A stretch of DNA of 64,000 nucleotides from an uncultured Lachnospiraceae bacterium (GTDB taxonomy: Bacteria > Bacillota > Clostridia > Lachnospirales > Lachnospiraceae): contig CAPQSW010000009.1 of assembly GCA_948688495.1 (NCBI GenBank), positions 1 through 64,000 of the forward strand, written 5' to 3'. The position numbers and the translations under genes were made by a program. The notes under the pieces are model-generated. The model had not been told where the DNA came from. It saw nothing but the letters and a program-made list of their open reading frames with translations, and made no database searches. Shown here one piece after another: positions 36,168 to 44,413 of this stretch (the stretch's first letter is position 1; each line of letters opens with the position of its first letter).

Positions 36168-36366
36168 TTAAGAAGCCTCCCTTCGGAAAATATAACTATA
36201 ACGAAACTGTTCTATCCTTACAATATCACAATACCCAGAAATAGTAAAGAATATATTAGAAATTTTGTGAAATTTGTTAGAGTGGACAGTGCCAGGTACA
36301 GTATCTAGTGATTGAAAAGCAAAGAAAGTTTATGATATAATGCAAGTTAAAAGGTGGGAAATGAAG

Positions 36367-38421
36367 ATGAAAAGAAAAAAATCATATAAGGAACCCTTAA
36401 AAAACTATATGTTTTGGCCGCTTATATTGACGGTTCCTATTGTATTGTTAGATATTCCGTTGTATTCCGTAAATAAAAAAGCGGGCATATGTATGTCCAT
36501 ATTTGCATTGGTTTATTTTGCAATTGCATTGGGAATTTATATGGTATACCGCTCACGTATACGCAAAGAAGTAGTCAATTTTGCGACACAGTATGGAACC
36601 GTACAGAGGAAACTCCTTGACGAATTTGAGATTCCATATGCTCTTTTGGAGTCCAACAGTAAGGTTCTTTGGATGAATGAGGCATTTTCCCAAGTCACGG
36701 AGAAGGATAAAAAGTATCATAAATCCATTACCAGCATTTTTCCGGCGATTACGAGGGAGCTTCTGGAAAAGGAAGAAAAAGAGCGGAGTATCCAGGTTGA
36801 GTGGAAAGACAGGATTTACCGGGTCAGCATCAGCAGGCTTTATTTTCATATGGAGGATGGAGAAGAAGACATTTCCGTGCTAGAAGCAGGAAATCAGTAT
36901 CTGACCTCCCTTTATCTGTTCGATGAGACCAAGCTGCACCGCTATATCCAGGAAAACAGGGAGCAGCAGCTTGTGTCGGCCATGGTTTATATTGATAATT
37001 ATGAAGAGGCGTTAGAGAGTATTGAGGAAGTGAAACGTTCGTTGCTGGTGGCGCTTGTAGACCGCAAAGTCAGTAAATATTTTGCCGACAGGGACAGCAT
37101 TGTCAAGAAAATTGAAAAAGATAAGTATTTTGTTGTGTTTAAGCACAAATATCTGGATGATTTGATGAAAGATAAATTTAGTATTCTGGAAAGTGTTAAA
37201 ACAATTAAAGTGGGAAATGAGATGGCCGTGACGCTGAGTATTGGAGTCGGCGTAAGTAATGTCAACTATAACCAGAAATACGAGTTTTCACGTATGGCCA
37301 TTGATCTTGCACTTGGAAGAGGCGGCGACCAGGTAGTCATAAAAGAAGGTGAGAAGATTTCTTATTTCGGTGGCAAATCCAGACAGGTGGAGAAGATGAC
37401 CAGGGTCAAGGCACGTGTGAAGGCACATGCACTGCGGGAGCTTTTTGCCAGCCGGGAGCAAGTGTTTATTATGGGGCATAGCATTAGCGATATGGACGCG
37501 TTTGGGGCCGCCATTGGGATTTACTGTGCTGCACAGGTTATGGGGAAAAAAGCTCATATTGTACTTAATGAGGTTACTTCCTCACTGCGTCCGATGAAAG
37601 AATGCTTTAGTGAAGAAAAAGGTTATCCTGAGGATATGTTTATCCGCAGTGAGCGGGCCATTGAGATGGTAAAGAGTGACAGCGTGCTTGTCGTTGTAGA
37701 TACAAACCGCCCCAATTATACGGAGTGTCCGGAGATTTTGCGTATGTCTAAGAATATTGTTGTGTTCGACCATCATAGGCAGGGCAGTGAGGTGATCGAG
37801 AATGCAGTTCTTTCCTATATTGAGGCATATGCTTCCTCAACCTGTGAAATGGTGGCTGAGATGCTGCAGTATTTTAATGAGAATATTCATTTGAAGCCCA
37901 ATGAGGCGGACAGCATTTATGCCGGGATTTTGATAGATACCAACAATTTTATGACCAAGACGGGTGTGCGTACATTTGAGGCGGCGGCATATTTAAGGCG
38001 CTGCGGTGCAGAAGTTACCAGAGTGCGTAAGCTGCTCCGGGATGATATGGCGGCGTATAAGGCGCGTGCAGAGGCAGTGCGCCATGCCGAGGTGTATAAA
38101 GGTGCATTTGCAATTTCCATCTGCCCAGCGGATCCGCGGGTTGAGAGTCCTACCATTGCAGGTGCGCAGGCGGCAAATGAGTTATTGAATATTGTGGGGA
38201 TAAAGGCTTCGTTTGTACTTACCGAGTACAATGAAAAGATATATGTCAGTTCACGTTCGATTGATGAAATCAATGTGCAGTTAATTATGGAACGGATGGG
38301 CGGCGGCGGCCATTTGAATGTGGCAGGCGCCCAGCTTAGCGACTGCAGTGTGTATGAAGCAAAGAGGAAGATTGAAGATACATTAGATCAAATGCTGGAG
38401 GAAGGAGACTTGGAAGTATGA
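36367..38421 (+). CDS. gdpP: cyclic-di-AMP phosphodiesterase GdpP
   Basis: About 684 residues. Two N-terminal membrane helices are followed by a PAS-like domain, a degenerate GGDEF domain (RGGDQV) and DHH/DHHA1 domains. The DHH metal sites are visible in GHSISDMDAFG, VVDTNRP and FDHHRQG, and DHHA1 has GGGGHLNVAG. It hydrolyses c-di-AMP to pApA and so affects cell wall and osmolyte balance. ATG at 36367 is preferred by spacing from AAGGTGGG; 36361 is possible. It overlaps rplI by 4 bp. Confidence 0.95.
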   Translation: MKRKKSYKEPLKNYMFWPLILTVPIVLLDIPLYSVNKKAGICMSIFALVYFAIALGIYMVYRSRIRKEVVNFATQYGTVQRKLLDEFEIPYALLESNSKVLWMNEAFSQVTEKDKKYHKSITSIFPAITRELLEKEEKERSIQVEWKDRIYRVSISRLYFHMEDGEEDISVLEAGNQYLTSLYLFDETKLHRYIQENREQQLVSAMVYIDNYEEALESIEEVKRSLLVALVDRKVSKYFADRDSIVKKIEKDKYFVVFKHKYLDDLMKDKFSILESVKTIKVGNEMAVTLSIGVGVSNVNYNQKYEFSRMAIDLALGRGGDQVVIKEGEKISYFGGKSRQVEKMTRVKARVKAHALRELFASREQVFIMGHSISDMDAFGAAIGIYCAAQVMGKKAHIVLNEVTSSLRPMKECFSEEKGYPEDMFIRSERAIEMVKSDSVLVVVDTNRPNYTECPEILRMSKNIVVFDHHRQGSEVIENAVLSYIEAYASSTCEMVAEMLQYFNENIHLKPNEADSIYAGILIDTNNFMTKTGVRTFEAAAYLRRCGAEVTRVRKLLRDDMAAYKARAEAVRHAEVYKGAFAISICPADPRVESPTIAGAQAANELLNIVGIKASFVLTEYNEKIYVSSRSIDEINVQLIMERMGGGGHLNVAGAQLSDCSVYEAKRKIEDTLDQMLEEGDLEV

Positions 38422-38867
38422 AAGTAATATTATTGGAAGATGTAAAATCATTGGGAAAAAAGGGGGAGGTCGTAAACGTCAGCGACGGATACGCAAGGAA
38501 TATGATTCTGCCTAAAAAACTTGGGGTTGAGGCGAACAACAAGAACCTTAATGACTTGAAATTAAAGAATCAGCATGCCGAAAAAATGGCGCAGGAAAAC
38601 CTTGAAAACGCAAAAGCGTTTGCCAAAGAACTTAGCGGCAAAGAGGTGACGGTAACTTTAAAGACCGGAGAAGGCGGAAAGACCTTTGGTTCTATTTCCA
38701 CGAAGGAGATCGCAGCGGCAGCAAAAGAGCAGCTTGATATGGAGCTGGACAAGAAGAAGATGCAGCTCCCCGATGGAGGTTTGAAGACTTTGGGCGTACA
38801 TGAAATCAAGATTAAATTTCATCCCAAGGTAACAGGGTCTTTAAAGGTCAAAATAGCAGAGGAATAG
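38418..38867 (+). CDS. rplI: 50S ribosomal protein L9
   Basis: 149 residues. MKVILLEDVKSLGKKGEVVNVSDGYARN is the L9 N-terminal domain, followed by a long helix and the C-terminal domain ending KVKIAEE. The gdpP-rplI-dnaB order is standard in Firmicutes. Confidence 0.97.
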   Translation: MKVILLEDVKSLGKKGEVVNVSDGYARNMILPKKLGVEANNKNLNDLKLKNQHAEKMAQENLENAKAFAKELSGKEVTVTLKTGEGGKTFGSISTKEIAAAAKEQLDMELDKKKMQLPDGGLKTLGVHEIKIKFHPKVTGSLKVKIAEE

Positions 38868-38903
38868 CAGAGGAATAGGAGAAAGGCAAATGGAGGAAGG
38901 CAA

Positions 38904-40232
38904 ATGGAAGAAGCCCTGATTAAACGGATTATGCCGAACAATCTGGAAGCTGAACAATCTGTGATAGGCTCTATGATTATGGACAGGGAGGCAATTATTA
39001 TGGCTTCTGAGGTCTTAATCCGGGAAGACTTTTATCATCAGCAGTATGGCGTTTTGTTTGAGGCGATGGTAGAGTTGTTTAACGAAGAACAGCCGGTGGA
39101 TGTAGTTACACTCCAGAATCGCTTGAGGGAGAAAGATGTCCCGGCAGAATTGAGCAGTATGGAATTTGTAGGAGAATTGGTAACAGCAGTGCCGACCTCT
39201 GCGAATATCAAATATTATGCAAACATTGTAAAAGAGAAGGCTATGCTGCGCAGGCTGATTAAGGTCAATGAGGAAATTGCCAATTTATGTTATCTGGATA
39301 GGGATAGTGTGGAAGACATCATGGCGGAGACGGAAAAACAGATTTTCAACCTGCTTCAGAATAGAAGTGGTGAGGATTTTGTCCCAATTAAGCAAATTGT
39401 CATCAACGCATTGGAGAGGATTGAGCAGGCGTCAAAGAAAAAGGGCAATGTCACAGGGATTGCCACAGGTTTTGTGGACCTTGATTACCGGACATCCGGG
39501 CTGCAGCCTTCCGATCTTGTTCTGGTAGCAGCGCGTCCCTCCATGGGTAAGACAGCGTTTGTGTTGAATATTGCCCAGTATGTGGCTTTTCACAATAACC
39601 TTGCTACGGCAATTTTTAGTCTGGAGATGTCGAAAGAGCAGTTGGTAAACCGTCTGTTTTCTCTGGAAGCGCGCGTAGATGCCCAGCTTCTGCGCTCCGG
39701 GAATCTTGCGGATTCTGACTGGGAAAAATTGATTGAGGGCGCCGGGACTATTGGCAAATCTAAGTTGATCATTGACGATACACCGGGTATTTCGATTTCA
39801 GAGCTGCGTTCGAAATGCCGGAAATATAAGCTGGAACATGATTTAAAATTGATAATCATTGATTATTTGCAGCTTATGTCCGGATCGGGGAAGTCGGATT
39901 CCAGACAACAGGAGATTTCAGATATTTCACGTTCGCTGAAGGGGCTTGCCAGGGAACTGAATGTCCCGGTAGTCGCGTTGTCACAGCTGAGCCGTCAGGT
40001 AGAGCAGAGACCGGACCACAGACCAATGCTTTCCGATTTGCGGGAATCAGGAGCTATTGAGCAGGACGCGGATGTGGTTATGTTCATATACCGGGATGAC
40101 TATTATAACAAAGATACACCGGACAAGAATATTGCGGAAATAATTATTGCCAAACAGAGGAATGGTCCGATCGGTACCGTGAATCTTGTGTGGCTGCCAC
40201 AATATACCAAGTTTGCTAACATGGAAAAATAA
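38904..40232 (+). CDS. dnaB: replicative DNA helicase DnaB
   Basis: 442 residues. The N-terminal helical domain (MPNNLEAEQSVIGSMIMD) and RecA-like ATPase domain are complete, with Walker A ARPSMGKTAF, Walker B LIIIDYLQLM and SQLSRQVEQRPD. Hexameric helicase of the replication fork (called DnaC in Bacillus). No intein. Confidence 0.97.
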   Translation: MEEALIKRIMPNNLEAEQSVIGSMIMDREAIIMASEVLIREDFYHQQYGVLFEAMVELFNEEQPVDVVTLQNRLREKDVPAELSSMEFVGELVTAVPTSANIKYYANIVKEKAMLRRLIKVNEEIANLCYLDRDSVEDIMAETEKQIFNLLQNRSGEDFVPIKQIVINALERIEQASKKKGNVTGIATGFVDLDYRTSGLQPSDLVLVAARPSMGKTAFVLNIAQYVAFHNNLATAIFSLEMSKEQLVNRLFSLEARVDAQLLRSGNLADSDWEKLIEGAGTIGKSKLIIDDTPGISISELRSKCRKYKLEHDLKLIIIDYLQLMSGSGKSDSRQQEISDISRSLKGLARELNVPVVALSQLSRQVEQRPDHRPMLSDLRESGAIEQDADVVMFIYRDDYYNKDTPDKNIAEIIIAKQRNGPIGTVNLVWLPQYTKFANMEK

Positions 40233-40267
40233 GCGTGGTGTTCTGACAATTTTTTTGCCAGTTAAAG

Positions 40268-40305
40268 CAGATACCTTTCCCAAAAGAGGGGTATCTGTTT
40301 TTTCT
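40268..40305 (+). terminator. terminator of gdpP-rplI-dnaB operon
   Basis: CAGATACC and GGTATCTG pair around a 14-base loop and are followed by TTTTTTC. Confidence 0.85.
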
Positions 40306-40376
40306 TGTCATTATTTCACGATGAAAAAAGATTGTAACACATGGAATAAATCGGTAAAATAGAAGTAGGACAGGCT

Positions 40377-40490
40377 GTCAGGTTTCTGCATACAGTTTTA
40401 AGGTGGAACGCGAAAACCTGACAAAGCGTTTAAGAGGAACGCAAAACCTGACAAAGCGTTAAGGGGAGCGCAAAAACCCGAAAAAGGAGG
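40377..40490 (+). repeat. three ~30-bp direct repeats upstream of MerR-type gene
   Basis: Three imperfect units (40400-40431, 40432-40460, 40461-40490) share GGAACGCAAAACCTGACAAA and AGCGTT, the last being more diverged and merging into the AAAGGAGG site. GTCAGGTTT at 40377-40385 is the inverse of AAACCTGAC in units 1 and 2. Placed right before a DNA-binding regulator, they could be its operator or an mRNA leader structure. Confidence 0.8.
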
Positions 40491-40498
40491 TAAAGAAT

Positions 40499-41125
40499 GT
40501 GGAAAATGCACGCTATATGATTTCAGACGCGGCAAATATAGTTAATGTCGAGTCGCATGTCCTGCGGTATTGGGAAGAAGAATTAGAGCTTGCCATTCCC
40601 CGCAATGAAATGGGGCACCGCTATTACACGGAAGAAAATATAGCGCAATTCCAAAAGATAAAGGAGTGGAAAGAACAGGGTTATCAGCTAAAGGCCATTC
40701 GGATGATGATACATAATATTCCGGGAAGCCATCAGGTTGTGCAGACGAAACAGGAATATCCCGATGTGGAATCTTCTTATCCACTAAAACAGCAAAATAA
40801 TTCCGCTTCGAACACTGTAAAGCTGGAACAATTTCAGGTAATGATGAAAAGTATTGTAAAACAGGCAATGGAGGAGAACAATTCTGCGCTCAGTAAGGAG
40901 TTTGGTGTTCAAGTCGGTGAAAAAGTTCTCAAAGAAATGAATTATCTCATGCGGGAACAGGACGAGGCGGAGGAAGAACGTTTTCGAAAACTGGATGCTG
41001 CCATTCGCGCGCAACATAGAGGTCGAAGGTTCCGCAGAGAAAAAACAGAAAAGAAACGAAAAGACAAGAAAGAAATAAAATTACTGAAAGACGATAAGAA
41101 ATTAAACCCCAATTTAACTACATAA
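40499..41125 (+). CDS. MerR-type HTH transcriptional regulator
   Basis: 208 residues. The N-terminus MISDAANIVNVESHVLRYWEEEL and GHRYYTEENIAQFQKIKEWKEQGYQLKAIRMM is a MerR-type winged helix. The rest is a Gln/Lys/Glu-rich helical region ending in a basic tail; there are no metal-binding Cys. Starts with GTG eight bases behind AAAGGAGG. An ATG two bases earlier opens only a seven-codon frame. Inducer and targets unknown; autoregulation through the repeats upstream is possible. Confidence 0.85.
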   Translation: MENARYMISDAANIVNVESHVLRYWEEELELAIPRNEMGHRYYTEENIAQFQKIKEWKEQGYQLKAIRMMIHNIPGSHQVVQTKQEYPDVESSYPLKQQNNSASNTVKLEQFQVMMKSIVKQAMEENNSALSKEFGVQVGEKVLKEMNYLMREQDEAEEERFRKLDAAIRAQHRGRRFRREKTEKKRKDKKEIKLLKDDKKLNPNLTT

Positions 41126-41163
41126 ATAAAATTAAAACAAAAATTAATACAGTAATCAGCCGT

Positions 41164-41203
41164 AAAAAGGGAAATGTTGCGCAAAGTCAACGTTTCCCTT
41201 TTT
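41164..41203. terminator. bidirectional terminator inside the end of vanZ-like gene
   Basis: A 16-pair stem, AAAAAGGGAAATGTTG with CAACGTTTCCCTTTTT (one G-T pair), has A and T runs on both sides. It lies between the convergent regulator and VanZ genes, and the last VanZ codons are part of its right arm. Confidence 0.92.
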
Positions 41204-41681
41204 GGAAGTTTACCCTTTTCTTACATCTTTCCAGAAAATAAAGGAGTATCATGCAAAAGGAAATCCCAAGAATACCTCCCAGGCTGTCTATGCATACATC
41301 TGACAACCTGCCGGCACGTCCTGGAACAAACAATTGATGAAGTTCATCTGTGGCGGCATATCCCGCAGTGATCACAAATGCAAGTAACGCCATTTGTTTT
41401 TTACTTAAGGGATAATACTGTAGATGAAGATATAAGAGAAGCGCCAACAGAGCATATTCTGCCATATGTGCGCTTTTGCGGATGACAAGCTGCATAGACT
41501 CTGCCCGGTCATATAATTCCGCTTCTGTTTTATCTTCGCGGAATAAATTGCTCTGCCATTTGGCGATTTTGTATGCCAGTGTACCGCTGGTCTGAGAGGA
41601 CTGCGATGCAGGCTGGGCGGAAAAGGCAAAAATGATTATCATCCAAAAAAGTAATAGGGTTCCGGTAAGTTTCTTTCCCAT
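41187..41681 (-). CDS. VanZ family membrane protein
   Basis: 164 residues with about four membrane helices. The family motifs are VIRKSAHMAEYALLALLLY and TDELHQLFVPGRAGRLSDVCIDSLGG. VanZ-like proteins affect resistance to teicoplanin or lipoglycopeptides in some species, but most are uncharacterised. The ATG at 41681 is nine bases from GGAGG; a TTG at 41690 touches it. Confidence 0.9.
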   Translation of the reverse strand: MGKKLTGTLLLFWMIIIFAFSAQPASQSSQTSGTLAYKIAKWQSNLFREDKTEAELYDRAESMQLVIRKSAHMAEYALLALLLYLHLQYYPLSKKQMALLAFVITAGYAATDELHQLFVPGRAGRLSDVCIDSLGGILGISFCMILLYFLERCKKRVNFQKGKR

Positions 41682-41758
41682 ATGTTTCAACCTCCGTTTT
41701 ATTTCGGGTTAGTATATGTTATCTGTTTTTTGCGTCTGTGTCAAATTAAATAAATCAG

Positions 41759-41798
41759 AAAAAGAGCCTCTATCCAATAAGGATAAAGGCCCTTTAAA
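41759..41798 (-). terminator. terminator of ferredoxin gene
   Basis: On the minus strand an AAAGGGCCTTTATCC arm pairs with GGATAGAGGCTCTTT (two mismatches) around a five-base loop and runs into T residues. Confidence 0.85.
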
Positions 41799-41819
41799 TT
41801 CTCATGTACAATTCAGTGA

Positions 41820-41990
41820 TTAGCCCTGCTCAATTGCACCTGTAGGACATGCACCAGCACATGTTCCGCAATCGATGCAAGTATCTGCAGCGATTTCATA
41901 TTTTCCATCACCAGCGGAGATAGCGCCTACTGGGCATTCTCCTTCACAGGTTCCACAGCTTACACAAGCGTCAGTAATTACGTATGCCAT
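41820..41990 (-). CDS. 2[4Fe-4S] ferredoxin, clostridial type
   Basis: 56 residues. Two cluster motifs, CVSCGTCEGECP and CIDCGTCAGACP, give eight Cys. This is the small electron carrier of anaerobic metabolism (pyruvate:ferredoxin oxidoreductase, hydrogenase, Rnf). The ATG lies behind GGAGG with normal spacing; the monocistronic unit has its own terminator. Confidence 0.97.
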   Translation of the reverse strand: MAYVITDACVSCGTCEGECPVGAISAGDGKYEIAADTCIDCGTCAGACPTGAIEQG

Positions 41991-42154
41991 ACTTAGTTCC
42001 TCCTTATAATAATGAATATTCATCAAGCTGCCATTGCGGTAGCTATGAACTATATTTTAATACAAACAGTCTGTGATTACAAGTAAAAGATTGCATATTT
42101 AAAAAAATGGTATTATAATAGTGGACGGGCGAAATACTTATATAGGGTAACGCA

Positions 42155-42187
42155 GGCGATATGGCAGGCGCGCGAAGCGACGCGTGC
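42155..42187 (+). repeat. REP-like palindromic element, second copy
   Basis: TGGCAGGCGCGCGAAGCGAC followed by GCGTGCC can fold with CGCG/CGCG and GGCA/TGCC arms. It matches the minus-strand sequence at 35640-35672 at most positions. It sits about 30 bases upstream of the DUF1858 gene. Confidence 0.6.
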
Positions 42188-42216
42188 CGATACCAAATAA
42201 TAAGGAGGAATATAAA

Positions 42217-42417
42217 ATGGCACAGGTAAGCAAAGATACCATGATTGGAGAATTACTTCAGATTGATGAAAATGTAGCGCCGCTTCTGTTGGAGATTGGC
42301 ATGCACTGCCTTGGCTGCCCTTCATCCCAGATGGAGACAATTGCAGAAGCAGCTATGGTACATGGAATTGAACCGGACGCATTGGTGAATAAAATCAATG
42401 ATTTTCTGGCAAAATAA
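42217..42417 (+). CDS. DUF1858 domain protein
   Basis: 66 residues matching DUF1858 (hybrid-cluster-protein-associated redox disulfide domain): TMIGELLQIDENVAPLLLEIGMHCLGCPSSQMETIAEAA. The CLGC motif could bind metal or act as a redox disulfide. AAGGAGG precedes the ATG at 42217. A link to nitrosative stress or to the nearby ferredoxin is only suggested by family context. Confidence 0.9.
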   Translation: MAQVSKDTMIGELLQIDENVAPLLLEIGMHCLGCPSSQMETIAEAAMVHGIEPDALVNKINDFLAK

Positions 42418-43450
42418 TGAAAACAGGGGCGGCCGCATACCATAAAATGATGTTGCGGAAGCCCCTTATTGTGTCTTTGATAAAAATGTAACCGTTTGAT
42501 TCGTGATTAGGAATTCTCATCCTAGTTTAAATTAAAAGCAATTGAATGAATAGCTTCCCTCCTTTTTTGCTTCATGTAGTCATGAAGATTTTTCGCGATA
42601 TATTATTTAGAAGTACAAGATGTTAAAAATTCCGGATTTTTATGACGGAAAGTTCTTCTGGGATTCCAGTATCTTTTTTCTTTTCCCGAATTGTGGAATT
42701 ATTAATTCCAAAACTGCCAGCACAGTTATTTTATAAGGAATCCGCTGGAACAAACCGTTTGATAAAGGTCTTCGGATAGAGGTGCGGTGTCCTGCTTGCT
42801 GGGCAAGATGGAATGGAAACAGGCTGTGGTAAATTCTTTAGGGTTAAATTTATCAGATTTTCATATACTATTAGCTGTCGGAATGCCGTTTGGGGCATAA
42901 AAGCCGCATAGAAATGAGTAAGAAAATGTATAGAAGACCTGTGAGGAAAACAGACCATGCCCTGCATGGAAACATTTTGAAAGTTTAGAAAGCAGAGGGA
43001 TAAGAATCCGGAGAAACTTGTCATATTTTCCTGTTCTGCAACATAGATTCTGCGTGGTATCCGTGGTATCCCATTGCAGCCATCCGGCATCTCGTGCAAT
43101 TTATAAAATTTGGCAGACCGATAGTCGTGAAATGGGTTACTTTTTGGAAATAAAATGATATAATATAGAAAAAGATATTGCAGAATTAGACGGGGGGTGT
43201 GGCTCCTTTCTGCCTGAACCAGACCTGCATCTCTGGGACATTTATAGCATACAAATATTGCCAACGCAATACTTTTTGCGAAATGTTTAGAAATTTCATA
43301 TTTTTTTTAGAAAATAGAGCAGACTTCGACTTGACGTGACATAAGAATATGTAATATACTTTGAGTACCTAAGCGGGTACTACTTCCCATGGGTGGTTAT
43401 AAACATATTAATTCCTGATGCAGATGTATATTGAAGAAGGAAGGGATCAT
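42418..43450. other. 1-kb stretch without a convincing gene; promoter before mecA
   Basis: All plus frames are broken. A 177-codon minus frame (42731-43264) has no recognisable motif, is rich in Cys, His, Pro and Phe and lacks a good ribosome binding site, so I do not call it. A promoter for mecA is likely at 43331-43360 (TTGACG, 18 bases, TATACT). The rest may be decayed coding DNA or an unrecognised RNA. Confidence 0.5.
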
Positions 43451-44236
43451 ATGAAGATTGAGAAAGTAAGTGAGAACCAGATTCGCTGTACGCTTACCAG
43501 CGAGGATTTGGCAGACCGCCAGATCAAGCTGAGTGAATTGAAATATAGCACCGAGAAGACAAAGATGCTTTTTCGGGATATGATGCAGCAGGCAGCATAT
43601 GAGTGTGGTTTTGAAGCGGAAGACATACCGCTGATGATAGAAGCAATTCCATTATCTGCGGATACCATTATATTGATTATAACAAAAGTGGAATATCCGG
43701 AAGAACTGGATACCCGGTTTTCACAGTTTGCCCCAGGCGGTTCTGAAGATGATATGGGCAGCAGCCCGGTAAGCGGGGATAATGAGCATGTTTTTGAGGC
43801 GACAGGCGCGGACGATATTTTAGATTTGTTCCGTAAGATTCAGGAAGAAGCGAAAAAAATTGCTGAGACCGCCCAAAAGGAGAATAATTTTATACCCCTT
43901 GAGAAGACTGTGAAGCAGGAGAAGCAGGAACCGGTGCTGGTAGACATCACGAAGCTGTTTGTCTTTGACGGGCTGGATGAGGTTAACCGGCTGGCACGGG
44001 TATTGAAAGGCTTTTATAAGGGTTGTAATGTTTTATATAAGAACAGGCTCAACCGGAAGTATTATCTGGTAATCAGCAAGAGCCAGCATACACCGGAAGA
44101 ATTTAACAAAGTATGTAACATTTTAGCAGAGTACGCACATCAGGAAAAATATTCATCTGCGATACGGGCATATTTTGACGAGCATTACGAGGTCATTTTG
44201 AAAAAGGACGCATTGCAGGTATTAAGTAGAATTTAA
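43451..44236 (+). CDS. mecA: MecA-family adaptor protein
   Basis: 261 residues. The N-terminal domain (MKIEKVSENQIRCTLTSEDL and a helix with FRDMMQQAAYECGF) and C-terminal ClpC-binding domain are separated by an acidic linker. MecA delivers substrates such as ComK to ClpCP in Bacillus. The ATG at 43451 follows GGAAGGGATC; starting at 43418 would add a non-homologous extension. Confidence 0.88.
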   Translation: MKIEKVSENQIRCTLTSEDLADRQIKLSELKYSTEKTKMLFRDMMQQAAYECGFEAEDIPLMIEAIPLSADTIILIITKVEYPEELDTRFSQFAPGGSEDDMGSSPVSGDNEHVFEATGADDILDLFRKIQEEAKKIAETAQKENNFIPLEKTVKQEKQEPVLVDITKLFVFDGLDEVNRLARVLKGFYKGCNVLYKNRLNRKYYLVISKSQHTPEEFNKVCNILAEYAHQEKYSSAIRAYFDEHYEVILKKDALQVLSRI

Positions 44237-44245
44237 CAGAGAGGG

Positions 44246-44340
44246 CTGTTGCAGATATAGCCATAAATACAGGATGCTGTATTGCGTACAGGCATACGGT
44301 GTTATTGTAGTCATTATGGAAGTTTGCAACAGTTCTTTTT
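44246..44340 (+). other. structured RNA/terminator after mecA
   Basis: CTGTTGCA (44246-44253) pairs with TGCAACAG (44325-44332), enclosing about 70 bases that contain a perfect hairpin AATACAG-GATG-CTGTATT (44266-44283). The closing arm runs into TTCTTTTT. It is larger than an ordinary terminator. Confidence 0.5.
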
Positions 44341-44413
44341 ATATTTTTATAGAAGTAACGCAAAGAGTTCGGGAGGAAACCAGGTACCCTTATCGTATAC
44401 ATAGGAGGAAATT

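Noticed and set aside
40400..40490. Possible CRISPR remnant
   Set aside because: The three ~30-base units abut directly with no spacers and no cas genes are nearby.
42731..43264. 177-codon minus-strand ORF
   Set aside because: No motif, odd composition, no ribosome binding site; judged a chance frame in non-coding DNA.
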